This document shows, in pieces, positions 1 through 9,174 of a stretch of 64,000 nt of DNA. A program made the translations under genes and the position numbers. This stretch comes from Bordetella petrii (lineage in GTDB: Bacteria; Pseudomonadota; Gammaproteobacteria; Burkholderiales; Burkholderiaceae_B): contig WMBV01000013.1 of NCBI GenBank assembly GCA_017745595.1, positions 1-64,000 of the forward strand. The letters are read 5' to 3'. The stretch's first letter is position 1. Each line of letters starts with the position of its first letter. The notes under the pieces are model-generated. The model was given only the letters and a program-made list of their open reading frames with translations, was not told where the DNA came from and did not search any database.

Positions 1-148
1 CCGGCACCCGAGGCCATCATCTGGCCTGCGCCAGCAAGCGGAGCAGCACCGTCATCTGCCCAGGCAATAGCCCCAAGGCCGATCATGAACTAAGATTGAA
101 ACCGGACCACCCTATGGGGTCAGGCCAGAGATAGAAGAGATTCTGCTC
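1..148. other. left-edge sequence with no recognisable gene
   Basis: No convincing coding signal is seen on either strand, and all short frames are broken by stops. A TGA at 86-88 closes the reading frame of the Bug receptor tail that follows, so the body of that receptor does not continue leftward in frame. The stretch may be the end of an insertion sequence or a rearrangement junction, but no terminal inverted repeat or transposase fragment could be recognised. Confidence 0.4.
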
Positions 149-292
149 ATGCCGGCAATCCGCACCGCGATCGAGCAACAAGGCAGCATCGTGGCGCCGT
201 TGCCCGCGTCGGACTTCGGCAAGTTCCTGCAGTCCGACAAAGCGCGATGGGAACGCATTCTGCAGCAGTCGGGGTTCACGCCGGCCAGCTGA
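149..292 (+). pseudogene. C-terminal remnant of a Bug-family tripartite tricarboxylate receptor
   Basis: The frame from 149 to the TGA at 290-292 encodes about 47 residues (MPAIRTAIEQQGS..., ending QQSGFTPAS). This resembles the last helices of Bug periplasmic solute receptors, which normally end with a 'DFGKFLQSDKARWERI' type segment, visible here. The frame is closed upstream by a stop at 86-88 and no Bug-like sequence is seen in the other frames to the left. The gene is therefore truncated or interrupted rather than just cut by the window edge. Bug receptors are about 320-330 residues and secreted. The remnant lies 44 bp before a fumarylacetoacetate-hydrolase gene, a common pairing in catabolic clusters. 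An intact homologue is at 60713-61705. Confidence 0.6.
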
Positions 293-336
293 GCGCGGGC
301 GCCCCGACCCACCGACCATTCTTCCGGAGCATTACT

Positions 337-1212
337 TTGCGACTCGTCTCATTTCTTGAAAACGGTCAGCCCCGTCTGGCGGCACTGACGCAGGACGGCA
401 TTACCCGATTGGACAACTGCCTGCCCGACGCTGCGCATTCCTTGCTGGCGCTGTTGCGCCAAGGGCCCCAGGCGATCGGCGACCTGTCGCAGGCGCTGGC
501 GCGGGGCAAAATGGCCGTCGATGGCTCGCTCAGCCTGGAAACAATGACCCTGCTGCCCTTGATTCCCAACCCGGGCAAGATCATTTGCCTGGGGCTCAAT
601 TACGCGGACCATGCCGCCGAAAGCGGGCACGAACGGCCGGCCTACCCCAGTGTATTCTTGCGCAGCGCCACCTCGCTCGTGGGCCACGGGCAACCCATGA
701 TGCTCCCGGCTTGCTCTACCCAGTTCGACTACGAGGCGGAATTGGCCGTCATTATTGGCCAGCGCTGCAAGCGCGTGAACGTTGCAGATGCCGCGCAGGT
801 CATTGCCGGCTACAGCGCCTTCAACGACGGCAGCATTCGCGACTATCAAAGAAAAACCGCGCAATGGACCGTCGGCAAGAACTTCGACCAGACGGGCGCC
901 TTTGGGCCCGTGTTCGTATCCGCGGACGAGCTGCCGCCGTTTGCGCGGGGCCTGCGCATCCAGGCGCGCCTGAACGGGGCCGTCATGCAGGATGCCAATA
1001 CCCGCGACATGCTGTTTCCGGTCGATGAGGCCATCGCCGTGCTTTCTGAATGCATGACGCTGGAGCCGGGCGACGTCATTGTGACGGGTACGCCGGCCGG
1101 TGTCGGCGCGGCGCGCAAGCCGCCCGTCTGGATGAAGGCGGGCGACAGCATCGAAGTCGAAATCGAGCACATCGGTGTGCTGCGCAACGAAGTGCGGGCA
1201 GGGCGCTCATAA
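337..1212 (+). CDS. fumarylacetoacetate hydrolase (FAH) family protein
   Basis: This predicted 291-residue enzyme belongs to the FAH family (fumarylpyruvate hydrolases, 2-hydroxyhepta-2,4-diene-1,7-dioate isomerases and relatives), which cleave or isomerise diketo-acid products of aromatic ring fission. A short N-terminal cap is followed by ICLGLNYADHAAE (about residue 82). The metal-binding acidic cluster includes FDYEAELAVIIG (about 129-140) and FNDGSIRDYQ, then TVGKNFDQTGAFGP. The family signature GDVIVTGTPAGVG is near the end. I chose the TTG at 337 because GGAG lies about 7 bp upstream and the protein then begins MRLVSFLENG as in relatives. A longer frame opens at 247 but overlaps the preceding Bug tail. 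The exact substrate cannot be read from sequence. The gene follows a Bug remnant and may once have been part of a transport/catabolism unit. Confidence 0.85.
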   Translation: MRLVSFLENGQPRLAALTQDGITRLDNCLPDAAHSLLALLRQGPQAIGDLSQALARGKMAVDGSLSLETMTLLPLIPNPGKIICLGLNYADHAAESGHERPAYPSVFLRSATSLVGHGQPMMLPACSTQFDYEAELAVIIGQRCKRVNVADAAQVIAGYSAFNDGSIRDYQRKTAQWTVGKNFDQTGAFGPVFVSADELPPFARGLRIQARLNGAVMQDANTRDMLFPVDEAIAVLSECMTLEPGDVIVTGTPAGVGAARKPPVWMKAGDSIEVEIEHIGVLRNEVRAGRS

Positions 1213-1232
1213 GCCCCGGCAGAGGCGCCGGG

Positions 1233-1985
1233 CTATCGGGTCGCGGGTTTGGTGCCGATGAGGACGGGCTGATAGAAGGCGCCGTCGAGCCGCTTCACGT
1301 TTTCGAAACCGGCCTGTCGCATTAACTGAGACAGCCGGGTAGTCGAAACAGCGTAATAGCGCGAGCGCATGACATGGGTTTCCACCCGGCCCGTGGCCAA
1401 CTCTTCTTCGACCAGGAAGAACGAGAGGTCATAGTGCTCGCCATCGAAATCCCATATCTGAAACGGCACATAGCGCTTTCCGTCTTCGACGCGGGGTCCG
1501 TAGTGCTTGAGCAGATTGGCCCCGCGCGCCTCTTGTTCGTAGTCCCTGACGGTGATCAGGCAACCGCCGCCCGGGCGCAGGCACGCAAGAAACTGCCGAA
1601 ACGCAATCGATAAGTCGTCGTCTGTCGCCAGGTGCGGAACCGAGTTATCGCACGAGATGACGAGGTCATATCCGGTGCCGTGCGCGTCGTGCGCGGCTTG
1701 CATGTCCGCGACCTGGAAGCGTATCGCCAGGCCTCGTTGGCTTGCCTCGCGGCGGGCGCGCTCGATACTGCTGGCAGACAGGTCCGACCCGACGACCGAG
1801 TATCCCAGCGCCGCCAGGGCCAGGGCTTGCGTTCCAATACCGCAGGACACATCCAGTACCGCATGATGTCCGGGCCACTCGCGCTGGATGAGTTGGTCGA
1901 GCTGTGCGCCCTGGCGCTTCATCGAACTGTCCCAATCCGGAAAGATCAGGTGGTACCGTGCGGCGAGGGTGTCATAGAAATCCAT
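1233..1985 (-). CDS. class I SAM-dependent methyltransferase
   Basis: This 250-residue cytoplasmic methyltransferase has the Rossmann-type SAM-binding motif I VLDVSCGIGTQ at residues 43-53, followed by the acidic residue of motif II in VVGSDLS (D68). A post-motif stretch 'GYDLVISCDNSVPHL' is also seen. The overall pattern resembles glycine/sarcosine-type N-methyltransferases, but the substrate is not determined. The frame is open to 2066. I prefer the ATG at 1985 (MDFYDTLAARYHLIF) because this is the usual start of such proteins and the upstream residues are low-complexity basic. The gene is convergent with the FAH gene (20-bp gap). It is separated from the upstream tRNA operon by a strong terminator at 2063-2083, so it probably has its own promoter. 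Confidence 0.82.
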   Translation of the reverse strand: MDFYDTLAARYHLIFPDWDSSMKRQGAQLDQLIQREWPGHHAVLDVSCGIGTQALALAALGYSVVGSDLSASSIERARREASQRGLAIRFQVADMQAAHDAHGTGYDLVISCDNSVPHLATDDDLSIAFRQFLACLRPGGGCLITVRDYEQEARGANLLKHYGPRVEDGKRYVPFQIWDFDGEHYDLSFFLVEEELATGRVETHVMRSRYYAVSTTRLSQLMRQAGFENVKRLDGAFYQPVLIGTKPATR

Positions 1986-2062
1986 GATTCGAATGTCACA
2001 GTCTGAGTGCTTCCCGGGACGCGCGCGCCGAAGCTTCGAATGTAACTCGAGGCGAAAAAAAA

Positions 2063-2083
2063 GCACCTACATGATGTAGGTGC
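2063..2083 (-). terminator. intrinsic terminator of the tRNA operon
   Basis: A perfect 9-bp stem (GCACCTACA / TGTAGGTGC) with a 3-nt loop is flanked by A-runs on the left and T-runs on the right. It can therefore act in both directions. On the minus strand it lies just downstream of the last tRNA (Asp). Confidence 0.85.
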
Positions 2084-2099
2084 TTTTTTCGGAATTCTC

Positions 2100-2176
2100 T
2101 GGCGGAGCGGACGGGACTCGAACCCGCGACCCCCGGCGTGACAGGCCGGTATTCTAACCAACTGAACTACCGCTCC
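2100..2176 (-). tRNA. tRNA-Asp (GTC)
   Basis: This is a 77-nt cloverleaf read on the minus strand. Acceptor stem GGAGCGG pairs with CCGCTCC. The anticodon stem-loop is CCGGC-CTGTCAC-GCCGG with anticodon GTC, the T-loop is GGTTCGAGTCC, and the CCA end is encoded. It is the third tRNA of an Ala-Glu-Asp transcript. Queuosine would be placed at its anticodon wobble G by Tgt, whose gene is also in this window. Confidence 0.96.
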
Positions 2177-2213
2177 GCAGCGGTTTACTACTGGTACTGC
2201 TTGCCAGAAAAAC

Positions 2214-2289
2214 TGGCGTCCCCTAGGGGATTCGAACCCCTGTACTCACCGTGAAAGGGTGATGTCCTAGGCCTCTAGACGAAGGGGAC
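2214..2289 (-). tRNA. tRNA-Glu (TTC)
   Basis: This is a 76-nt cloverleaf on the minus strand with acceptor GTCCCCT pairing AGGGGAC. The anticodon loop CTTTCAC gives anticodon TTC, the T-arm is GGGGTTCGAATCCCC, and CCA is encoded. It lies between tRNA-Ala and tRNA-Asp in one transcription unit. Confidence 0.96.
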
Positions 2290-2329
2290 CTGGACTTGCT
2301 GTACTGCTTTACTACCACTTCGCTTTCGA

Positions 2330-2405
<76 letters not shown>

Positions 2406-2490
2406 GTTTTCCTGAACATTGCCTGCAATTACTGGTGTTTTTGACACCGTTCTTGCCGGTTTTGTTTAGTGCCGTTGGCGAAGAAACGAG

Positions 2491-2519
2491 ATTATGCACG
2501 AGTTTTTTAGCGTGTGCAA
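2491..2519 (-). promoter_or_regulatory. probable sigma-70 promoter of the tRNA Ala-Glu-Asp operon
   Basis: On the minus strand a CATAAT -10 box (5 of 6 matches to consensus) is preceded by TTGCAC with a 17-bp spacer. It lies about 85 bp upstream of tRNA-Ala, a reasonable leader for tRNA processing. The -35 match is weak, so the assignment is tentative. Confidence 0.5.
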
Positions 2520-2578
2520 GTTGGGGCAAAAAAAGTGGGTTGAAGAGTATTTCGGCACCGATAGACGTGTACGGGCCA

Positions 2579-2697
2579 GGAGTCTGACTCCCGCAAGGGT
2601 GTCAGACTCCGATGCGCGGCACGGCTGCTGTGCGCCCGTCGGTGTCAGGCACCTGCGGAGCCTGACACCTGGGGAACACCCTGCTGGAGTCAGAATC
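2579..2697. repeat. REP-like palindrome cluster 1
   Basis: Three related hairpins lie together. Palindrome A is at 2579-2610 (GGAGTCTGAC...GTCAGACTCC). Palindrome B is at 2641-2670 (GGTGTCAGGC...GCCTGACACC). A half-copy is at 2676-2697. The first two start 62 bp apart. They fill most of the 2406-2709 gap between the tRNA promoter and the 3' end of lnt and belong to a family found at seven sites in the window. There is no gene in this gap. Confidence 0.85.
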
Positions 2698-2709
2698 TTG
2701 GGGCACCCG

Positions 2710-4350
2710 TCAGGGGCGCGGCTTGCGGCGGCCCAGGGCCGTGGCGGCGATGAGCGCCAGGGCGATCAGCACCAGCACCGGCGTGTCGCCGAAGCGCGCG
2801 TAGGGGGGCAGGCCCGTCATGCCCTGCACCGACACCGGCAGGATGCCGGCCTGGTGGGCGGGCAATTGCGCGGCGACGCGGCCGCGCGCGTCGATGGCGG
2901 CGGTGATGCCGGTATTGGTGGCCGCCAGCATGGGGCGGGCGGTTTCCAGCGTGCGCAGCCGGCCGATTTGCAGATGCTGGCGCAGCGCCCAGGTGTCGCC
3001 GAACCAGCCCAGGTTGCTGACGTTGGCCAGGATGGTTGCGCCCGGCTCGCCGCCGGGGCCGGGCCGCAGCGCCGGCAGCAGTTCGATGCCGAACAGGTCT
3101 TCGTAGCAGATGTTGAACGCCACGTATTGGTCGCGTACCGGGAAGGGCGGCTGGCGGCGCTCGCCGCGGTCGAAGTCGCCCAGCGGAATGCTGAGCATAT
3201 CGACGAACCAGCGAAAGCCCGGCGGCACGTATTCGCCCCAGGGCACCAGATGGCGCTTGTCGTAGCGCAGGTCGGTGTCGCCGCTGCGCAGCTGCGCCAG
3301 GGGCGTATCGCCATTGAAACCGATGACGCTGTTCGTATAGCGGACCTGGCCGTCGCGGCCGGCGCTGCGCAGCGGCACGCCCATGGCGATGGTGGCCTGG
3401 TTGCGCGCGGCGACGCTGCGCCAGGCGTCCCAGACGCGCGGATCGAGCTGGTCCTGGAAGACCGGCAGCACGGTCTCGGGCAGGATGATCAGGTCGGCCG
3501 GCGGGGCCGGCAGCGTGGCCAGTTCAAGGTGCCGGCGCAGCCCCAGTTCCATCAGGGCGGGGTCGAACTTCTGGGATTGTTCGACATTGCCCTGCACCAG
3601 CCTTACTTGCAGCGGGGTGCCGCTGGGCTGCGACCACGCGATGCCGCGCAGCGGCCAGCCGGCCGCCACCAGCAGCAGGGCCAGGGCGCACGCCAGCCCG
3701 CGGCGGGCATCGCGCCGCCCGGCGTGGCCGCCGGCCCGCACGGCTTGCCACAGGCCGGCCAGCGCGGCGGCCGCGAATGCCGCCAGCAAGGCCATGCCAT
3801 GCACGCCCAGTACGGGCGCCCAGCCCGCCAGCGGGCTGTCGACGTGCGCATAGCCGATGTTCAGCCACGGAAAACCGGTGAGCACGGTGGCGCGCAGCCA
3901 TTCCAGGAAAGCCCAGGCGGCGGCCCAGGCCATGGCCGCCACCAGCAGGCGGCGGGCCGGGGAAGGATCGGGCTGGCCCTGGCGCGCGGGCGGACACAGC
4001 CAGCGCGCCAGCGCGCACGCCGCGCCCGGGAACAGCGCCAGGAAGGCCGACAGCGCCAGCACGCCGGCCACCGCCAGCGGCGCGGCCAGGCCCCCATAGC
4101 GGTGCAGGCTGATGAATATCCAGTACAGCCCCAGCGAATAGCTGGCGAAGTTGAACAGCCAGCCGCGCAGCAGCGCCTGGCGCACGCGGGGGGCCTGCAG
4201 GGTGGCGTGCGCCACGCAGGCCAGCGCGATGACTTGCACCAGCGCCAGCGACCAGGCCGGCAGCGGGCCGGGGGCGAAGGCCAGGGCGTGGGCCGCGCCC
4301 GCGGCCGCCAGGCCCAGGGCGGCCCGCCACGAGCGGCGGCCGGAACTCAT
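2710..4350 (-). CDS. lnt: apolipoprotein N-acyltransferase
   Basis: Lnt is an inner-membrane enzyme that adds the third acyl chain to the N-terminal cysteine of lipoproteins, using phospholipid as donor. The 546-residue protein has several hydrophobic N-terminal membrane segments, including [17 protein letters not shown], then a periplasmic nitrilase-like domain. The nitrilase triad is visible as E in [12 protein letters not shown] (about 292), K in [12 protein letters not shown] (about 364) and C in [11 protein letters not shown] (about 413). The start at 4350 (MSSGRRSW) overlaps the corC stop as ATGA, so the two are translationally coupled. A longer frame to 4416 lies inside corC and was not used. 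It is the last gene of miaB-phoH-ybeY-corC-lnt, and its 3' end is followed by the REP-like cluster. Confidence 0.95.
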   Translation of the reverse strand: MSSGRRSWRAALGLAAAGAAHALAFAPGPLPAWSLALVQVIALACVAHATLQAPRVRQALLRGWLFNFASYSLGLYWIFISLHRYGGLAAPLAVAGVLALSAFLALFPGAACALARWLCPPARQGQPDPSPARRLLVAAMAWAAAWAFLEWLRATVLTGFPWLNIGYAHVDSPLAGWAPVLGVHGMALLAAFAAAALAGLWQAVRAGGHAGRRDARRGLACALALLLVAAGWPLRGIAWSQPSGTPLQVRLVQGNVEQSQKFDPALMELGLRRHLELATLPAPPADLIILPETVLPVFQDQLDPRVWDAWRSVAARNQATIAMGVPLRSAGRDGQVRYTNSVIGFNGDTPLAQLRSGDTDLRYDKRHLVPWGEYVPPGFRWFVDMLSIPLGDFDRGERRQPPFPVRDQYVAFNICYEDLFGIELLPALRPGPGGEPGATILANVSNLGWFGDTWALRQHLQIGRLRTLETARPMLAATNTGITAAIDARGRVAAQLPAHQAGILPVSVQGMTGLPPYARFGDTPVLVLIALALIAATALGRRKPRP

Positions 4351-5246
4351 GAGTGGGTGTCGGCCAGGCCGGCGTCGGGCGCGGCCGCGGCGGGCGTGCG
4401 CTTGGCGCGCAGCCACAGCGCGCGGCGCGCGTCGGCGCGGATGACTTCGATCAGCAGATCGCCATGCGCGGCGCTGTCGCCGCGCCGCGGGATGCGGCCC
4501 AGCTGGCCGCCCAGCCAGCCGCCCACGCTGTCGTATTCATCGTCGGGCAGGTCGGTGGCGAAGGTATCGTTGAAATGGCTGATTTCGGTGCTGGCCATCA
4601 GGCGCCACTGGTTGTCGCCTTCGGGAAAGATGCTTTGCTCGTCGTCGTCGTCGAACTCGTCTTCGATGTCGCCGACGATCTGTTCCAGCACGTCTTCCAT
4701 GGTAACCAGCCCCGATATGCCGCCGTGCTCGTCGATGACGATGGCCAGGTGGTTGTGGCTGGCGCGGAAGTCGCGCAGCAGCACGTTCAGGCGCTTGGCT
4801 TCGGGAATGAACACCGCCGGGCGGATCAGCGCGCGCAGTTCGATGCCGGGCTCGAGCATGCCGCGCAGCAGGTCTTTGGCCAGCAGGATGCCGATGATGT
4901 TGTCGCGGTCGTCTTCGTACACCGGAAAGCGCGAGTGCGCGGTCTCGATGATGAAGGCCAGTTGTTGCGGCAGGGGCTGGGCCACGTCGAGCAGGTCCAT
5001 GCGCGAGCGCGGCACCATGATGTCGGCGACGCTGCGCTCGGACATGGCCAGCGCGCCTTTGATCATGCCGTAGGATTCGACGTCGATCAGGCTGCGGTCG
5101 TGGGCGGCGTCCAGGATGGCCTTGATGCCTTCGCGGTCTTCGGGCTCGCGCCGCACAAGGGCCAGCAGGCGGTCTAGCAGGGATTTGGTGGCGGGTTTTT
5201 GGGCGCGCGCAGGGTTCGCGTCAGTAGCAGGGTAGGGGTCAGACAT
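4347..5246 (-). CDS. corC: CorC/YbeX-type CBS-domain protein (Mg/Co homeostasis)
   Basis: This is a 299-residue cytosolic member of the CorC/HlyC family. A short acidic N-terminus is followed by two CBS motifs, seen around [16 protein letters not shown] (about residue 73) and [27 protein letters not shown] (about 170-195), and then a C-terminal CorC_HlyC domain (about 215-290). The acidic run [10 protein letters not shown] links the CBS pair to that domain. Unlike larger relatives it has no DUF21 membrane part. CorC/YbeX proteins are tied to cobalt/magnesium handling and ribosome fitness, and in many proteobacteria they lie between ybeY and lnt, as here. It overlaps lnt by 4 bp and lies 93 bp downstream of ybeY. 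Confidence 0.93.
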   Translation of the reverse strand: MSDPYPATDANPARAQKPATKSLLDRLLALVRREPEDREGIKAILDAAHDRSLIDVESYGMIKGALAMSERSVADIMVPRSRMDLLDVAQPLPQQLAFIIETAHSRFPVYEDDRDNIIGILLAKDLLRGMLEPGIELRALIRPAVFIPEAKRLNVLLRDFRASHNHLAIVIDEHGGISGLVTMEDVLEQIVGDIEDEFDDDDEQSIFPEGDNQWRLMASTEISHFNDTFATDLPDDEYDSVGGWLGGQLGRIPRRGDSAAHGDLLIEVIRADARRALWLRAKRTPAAAAPDAGLADTHS

Positions 5247-5339
5247 CGTCCGGGCGGACTCGTTACGGAAAGGCCAGCATAACCGAATATCGGCTGCTAA
5301 ATGTTACGGCGGGCCGCGCGGGCGCCCGGCCGGGGGGGC

Positions 5340-5807
5340 TCAGTCGTACGGATTGCCGATGCGCATGCCGGCCAGAATGGCGGCTTCCAGCGCTTCCATG
5401 CGGCGCGCGTCGCGGACCTTGATGTGGTCGTACCCCAGCGCGTGCAGTACGCCATGCACCGTAAGATGGGCGGCGTGGTCGAGCAGGGCTTTGCCCTGCT
5501 CGCGGGCCTCGCGCGCCAGCACCGGCACGCAGATGACGATATCGCCCCGGGCGGTGCCCGCGGGGTCGGTGCCGTACTCGAAGGTGAGCACATTGGTGGC
5601 GTAGTCGCGGGCGCGGTAGGCGTGGTTCAGGCGGCGGCCTTCGGCCCGCCCCACCAGCCGCAGGCTGAGTTCGGCGCGGGCGCAATCGGCCAGGCCGTCG
5701 CGGGCGGCGCCGTCGAGGGCGCGCTGCGCCCAGCGCCGCAGCCGCCAGCGCGGCAGGCGCGGCTCGGCCACGCCGTATTGCACCGACAGCGACAGCTCAG
5801 GACTCAT
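5340..5807 (-). CDS. ybeY: endoribonuclease YbeY (16S rRNA maturation)
   Basis: YbeY is a single-strand-specific zinc endoribonuclease acting in 16S rRNA 3' maturation and ribosome quality control. The 155-residue product carries the family metal motif HGVLHALGYDH at residues 118-128, with the three zinc-binding histidines at 118, 122 and 128. Upstream is the conserved RDYATNVLTFEY. The start at 5807 lies inside the 3' end of phoH (11-bp overlap), so coupled translation is likely. The gene order phoH-ybeY-corC-lnt is the widely conserved one. Confidence 0.95.
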   Translation of the reverse strand: MSPELSLSVQYGVAEPRLPRWRLRRWAQRALDGAARDGLADCARAELSLRLVGRAEGRRLNHAYRARDYATNVLTFEYGTDPAGTARGDIVICVPVLAREAREQGKALLDHAAHLTVHGVLHALGYDHIKVRDARRMEALEAAILAGMRIGNPYD

Positions 5808-6822
5808 CTTCGGCGGCCCGGTCGTAGGCGTCGACGATGCGCGCCACCAGGGGGTGGCGCACCACGTCGCGGCTGGTGAAGCGGGTGGTGGCGATGCCCT
5901 GCACGTCTTCGAGCACCCGTACCGCGTGTGCCAGCCCGCTTTGCTGGCCGCGCGGCAGGTCGACCTGCGACGGGTCGCCGGTAATGACCGCCTTGCTGCC
6001 GAAGCCGATGCGGGTCAGGAACATTTTCATCTGTTCGGGCGTGGTGTTCTGGGCCTCGTCCAGGATCACGAACGCGTGGTTCAAGGTGCGGCCGCGCATG
6101 TACGCCAGCGGCGCGATCTCGATGGTCTGTTTTTCGAACAGGCGCTGCACTTTGTCGAAACCCATCAGGTCGTACAGGGCGTCGTACAGCGGCCGCAGGT
6201 ACGGGTCGACCTTCTGGGCCAGGTCGCCGGGCAGGAAGCCCAGCCGCTCGCCGGCCTCGACGGCCGGGCGCGTCAGTACCAGGCGCTGCACCGAATCGCG
6301 TTCCATGGCGTCGATGGCGCAGGCCACGGCCAGCCAGGTCTTGCCGGTGCCGGCGGGGCCGATGCCGAACGTGATGTCGTGCTTGAGGATGTTGGTCAGG
6401 TAGTCGTGCTGGCGCGGCGTGCGCGGACGCAGGTCGCTGCGGCGGGTGCGCAGCACGATGCCTTCTTCGCCGTTGCCGCCGGCGGCGGGCAGGCTGGCCG
6501 GGTCGATGCCGCGCGCGTCGGCCGGTGCGGCGTCGGTGCGGCCCACGCCCATTTCGACCAGCCCCAGCTGGATGTCGTCGACCGACAGGGCGCGGTGCAC
6601 GGCCTGTTCGTGAAAGCGCCGCAGGGCGCGGCCGGCGAGTTCGGCGCGCTCGCCTTCGAGGGTGACGCGGCTGCCGCGGCGCGCCAGCGTGACGCCCATG
6701 CCGTCGGCCAGCTGGCGCAGGTTCTCATCCAGCGGGCCGCACAGATTGGCCAGGTGGGTGTTGTCGCCTTCGAGGTTGACGATGGTGGGCATGGTGCGGC
6801 GGGGACGGCGGGTAGCGGTCAT
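5797..6822 (-). CDS. phoH: PhoH-like ATPase
   Basis: This 341-residue PhoH/YbeZ family NTPase probably acts with YbeY in RNA metabolism, as the partnership is known in other bacteria. It has a Walker A motif [11 protein letters not shown] (about residues 143-153) and a Walker B motif VILDEAQN. Conserved [23 protein letters not shown] and [13 protein letters not shown] segments are also present. I chose the ATG at 6822 because it overlaps the miaB stop (ATGA). An alternative ATG at 6792 ([11 protein letters not shown]) would shorten it by 10 residues. The long upstream extension of this frame (to 8352) runs through miaB on the same strand in another frame and is spurious. Confidence 0.94.
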   Translation of the reverse strand: MTATRRPRRTMPTIVNLEGDNTHLANLCGPLDENLRQLADGMGVTLARRGSRVTLEGERAELAGRALRRFHEQAVHRALSVDDIQLGLVEMGVGRTDAAPADARGIDPASLPAAGGNGEEGIVLRTRRSDLRPRTPRQHDYLTNILKHDITFGIGPAGTGKTWLAVACAIDAMERDSVQRLVLTRPAVEAGERLGFLPGDLAQKVDPYLRPLYDALYDLMGFDKVQRLFEKQTIEIAPLAYMRGRTLNHAFVILDEAQNTTPEQMKMFLTRIGFGSKAVITGDPSQVDLPRGQQSGLAHAVRVLEDVQGIATTRFTSRDVVRHPLVARIVDAYDRAAEDES

Positions 6823-8255
6823 GCGTGGCCTTGTGCGGTGCCGTCGACGTCCGCCACGCGGGCGCGCAGCGAGTTGGGGTAGGCCTGGGTGATGATCACG
6901 TCGACCATCTGCCCGATCAGCCGCGCCGGGGCGGGGAAGTTGACGATGCGGTTGTTTTCGGTGCGGCCCATCAGTTCGTTGGGGTCGCGCCGCGACGGGC
7001 CTTCGACCAGCAGGCGCTGGCGGGTGCCGACCATGGCCTGGGCGATGTCGGCGGCCTGCCGGTTGATGAGCGCCTGCAACTGCTGCAGGCGGCGCAGCTT
7101 GATGTCTTGCGGGGTGTCGTCGGCCAGGTCGGCCGCCGGGGTGCCCGGGCGGCGCGAATAGACGAACGAGAACGAGGTGTCGAAGCCCACGTCGTCGATC
7201 AGTTTCAGGGTTTTCTGGAAATCTTCTTCGGTTTCGCCGGGAAAGCCCACGATGAAGTCCGACGACAGGGTCAGGCCGGGACGCGCCGCGCGCAGCCGCC
7301 GCACTACTGACTTGAATTCCAGGGTGGTATAGCCGCGCTTCATGGCGGCCAGCACGCGGTCGCTGCCCGCCTGCACCGGCAGGTGCAGGAACGAGACCAG
7401 CTTGGGCAGGCTGGCGTAGGCCTCGACCATGCGCTGGGTCATTTCTTTGGGGTGCGAGGTGGTATACCGGATGCGTTCGATGCCCGGGATTTCGTGCACG
7501 TATTCGAGCAGCGTGGCGAAATCGGCGATTTCGCCGGTGTCGCCCATGGCGCCGCGGTAGGCGTTGACGTTCTGGCCCAGCAGCGTGACTTCTTTGACGC
7601 CCTGGTCGGCCAGGTCGGCCACTTCGACCAGCACGTCGTCGAACGGGCGCGAGACTTCTTCGCCGCGCGTATACGGCACCACGCAGAAGCTGCAGTACTT
7701 GCTGCAGCCTTCCATGATGGACACGAAGGCGGTGGCGCCGTCGACCCGCGGCGGCGGCATGGCGTCGAATTTTTCGATTTCGGGGAAGCTGATGTCGACC
7801 TGCGATTCGCCCGAGGCGCGGCGGCGGCGGATGAGGTCGGGCAGGCGGTGCAGCGTTTGCGGGCCGAATACCACGTCGACGTAGGGCGCGCGCTTGACGA
7901 TGGCGGCGCCTTCCTGGCTGGCCACGCAGCCGCCCACGCCGATGACGAGATCGGGGTTGAGCTTTTTCAGGTGCTGCACGCGGCCCAGGTCGGAAAAGAC
8001 TTTTTCCTGGGCCTTTTCGCGCACCGAACAGGTATTGAACAGGATGACGTCGGCGTCTTCCGGGGTATCGGTGAGTTCCAGGCCCTGGTCGCCGCGCAGC
8101 ACGTCGACCATTTTGTCCGAGTCGTACTCGTTCATCTGGCAGCCGAAGGTGCGGATGTACAGCTTGCGGGCGGTGCCCGGGGCGGCGGCGTGGCCGGCGG
8201 GGGCGGTGGGCGTGGCGACGGGGGCGCCGGCGCGCTTGATAGAGGTTTCTTGCAT
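6819..8255 (-). CDS. miaB: tRNA-2-methylthio-N6-dimethylallyladenosine synthase MiaB
   Basis: MiaB is a radical-SAM methylthiotransferase that converts i6A37 to ms2i6A37 in tRNAs reading UNN codons. The 478-residue product has the N-terminal UPF0004 domain ([15 protein letters not shown] at about 34-48, with cysteines for the auxiliary cluster). The radical-SAM motif CSKYCSFC (CxxxCxxC) comes next, followed by [11 protein letters not shown] and a C-terminal TRAM-like region. It is the first gene of the cluster, and phoH overlaps its stop codon. About 30 extra alanine/proline-rich residues precede the conserved domain, and no better downstream start is seen. The start at 8255 lies about 175 bp from the divergent PAP2 gene. 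Confidence 0.95.
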   Translation of the reverse strand: MQETSIKRAGAPVATPTAPAGHAAAPGTARKLYIRTFGCQMNEYDSDKMVDVLRGDQGLELTDTPEDADVILFNTCSVREKAQEKVFSDLGRVQHLKKLNPDLVIGVGGCVASQEGAAIVKRAPYVDVVFGPQTLHRLPDLIRRRRASGESQVDISFPEIEKFDAMPPPRVDGATAFVSIMEGCSKYCSFCVVPYTRGEEVSRPFDDVLVEVADLADQGVKEVTLLGQNVNAYRGAMGDTGEIADFATLLEYVHEIPGIERIRYTTSHPKEMTQRMVEAYASLPKLVSFLHLPVQAGSDRVLAAMKRGYTTLEFKSVVRRLRAARPGLTLSSDFIVGFPGETEEDFQKTLKLIDDVGFDTSFSFVYSRRPGTPAADLADDTPQDIKLRRLQQLQALINRQAADIAQAMVGTRQRLLVEGPSRRDPNELMGRTENNRIVNFPAPARLIGQMVDVIITQAYPNSLRARVADVDGTAQGHA

Positions 8256-8430
8256 GGCGTGCGCCGTGACGGGTGTAGATCCCGGGGGCGAATTGAAAGG
8301 GAAACGCGGATTTTAACGCGTGGATGCAAACATAGTCTTGGTGCGGACGCATTTGACGTTTACGATGTCAGCCGCGCGCTCGTGGCCCGCGGCGGGCGCC
8401 GCGGGCTTTGACCCTTTTTTCTGTACCCTC

Positions 8431-9174
8431 ATGACCCTACCCAGCGGCCTGCCCCCCGAATCCGTTCCCGCTCCTACCCTGAGTATGCCTGCCATTTCCC
8501 CCCGGCCGTTTCGCGGTGTGGCGCTGACCGTCTCTTTCGCCGTGGTGCTGCTGCTGATGAGCCGCTGGGTCGATGTGCCGCTGACCCGCGCCATCGAGCG
8601 CTACGTGCCCGAACAGGTCAATGAAGTCTTCGAGCAGATCGGCGATCTGGGTGACAGCGAAGGCTACATCCTGGCCGGGCTGCTGGTGTATGCGGTGTCG
8701 CTGTTCGGCCTGCGGCGCGGCTGGGCCTGCCCCGTGCGCGCCGGCTTCGAACGGCTGGCGCGCTACAGCATGTTGCTGCTGGCCACCATGAGCATTGGCG
8801 GGCTGATCACGCTGCTGCTGAAAAAACTGGTGTCGCGGGCGCGGCCCGAGGTCTTGCTCGAGCAAGGCTGGCATGGTCTGGGGGTGCCGTTCGCGGGCGA
8901 CCCCTACGACTCGTTTCCGTCCAGCCATACGCTGACCGCCTTCGCCGTGGCGGCGGTCATCGGCGAGATCGCGCCCCGCTGGCGGCTGCCGATGCTGGCG
9001 GTGGCCGCCGTCGTGGCCACCAGCCGCGTGATCAACCGCGACCACTTCCTGTCGGACGTGACCGCCGCGGCGTTCATCGGCATCATGGTGGCGCACTACC
9101 TCGCGCCGTACATCCTGGGCGAAGGCTACCGGTGGATGCTGCGCACGCCCTGGCGCTGGCGGTCAGGCACCTGA
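8431..9174 (+). CDS. PAP2-family membrane phosphatase
   Basis: This predicted integral membrane acid phosphatase of the PAP2 superfamily is about 247 residues long and would act on lipid phosphates such as undecaprenyl pyrophosphate or phosphatidic acid. The three phosphatase motifs are visible in order: KLVSRARPE (motif 1), PSSHTLTAF (motif 2) and SRVINRDHFLSD (motif 3, H-x3-D). Five to six hydrophobic segments surround them, for example GVALTVSFAVVLLLMSRW and YSMLLLATMSIGGLITLLL. The ATG at 8431 and the one at 8485 (MPAISPRPF) are both possible, and the frame opens even earlier at 8320. The 3' end overlaps the convergent binding-protein gene by 12 bp. The specific substrate is unknown. Confidence 0.83.
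   Translation: MTLPSGLPPESVPAPTLSMPAISPRPFRGVALTVSFAVVLLLMSRWVDVPLTRAIERYVPEQVNEVFEQIGDLGDSEGYILAGLLVYAVSLFGLRRGWACPVRAGFERLARYSMLLLATMSIGGLITLLLKKLVSRARPEVLLEQGWHGLGVPFAGDPYDSFPSSHTLTAFAVAAVIGEIAPRWRLPMLAVAAVVATSRVINRDHFLSDVTAAAFIGIMVAHYLAPYILGEGYRWMLRTPWRWRSGT

Noticed and set aside
2406-2709. Possible small gene starting at 2494 beside the tRNA promoter
   Set aside because: The frame overlaps the tRNA -10/-35 region and the REP-like palindromes and shows no protein motif.
2494-5073. 859-residue open frame on the plus strand
   Set aside because: It lies antisense to lnt and corC, whose motifs and overlaps are clear, and its composition (Gly/Arg/Gln/Ala-rich, no motifs) is typical of a shadow frame in GC-rich DNA.
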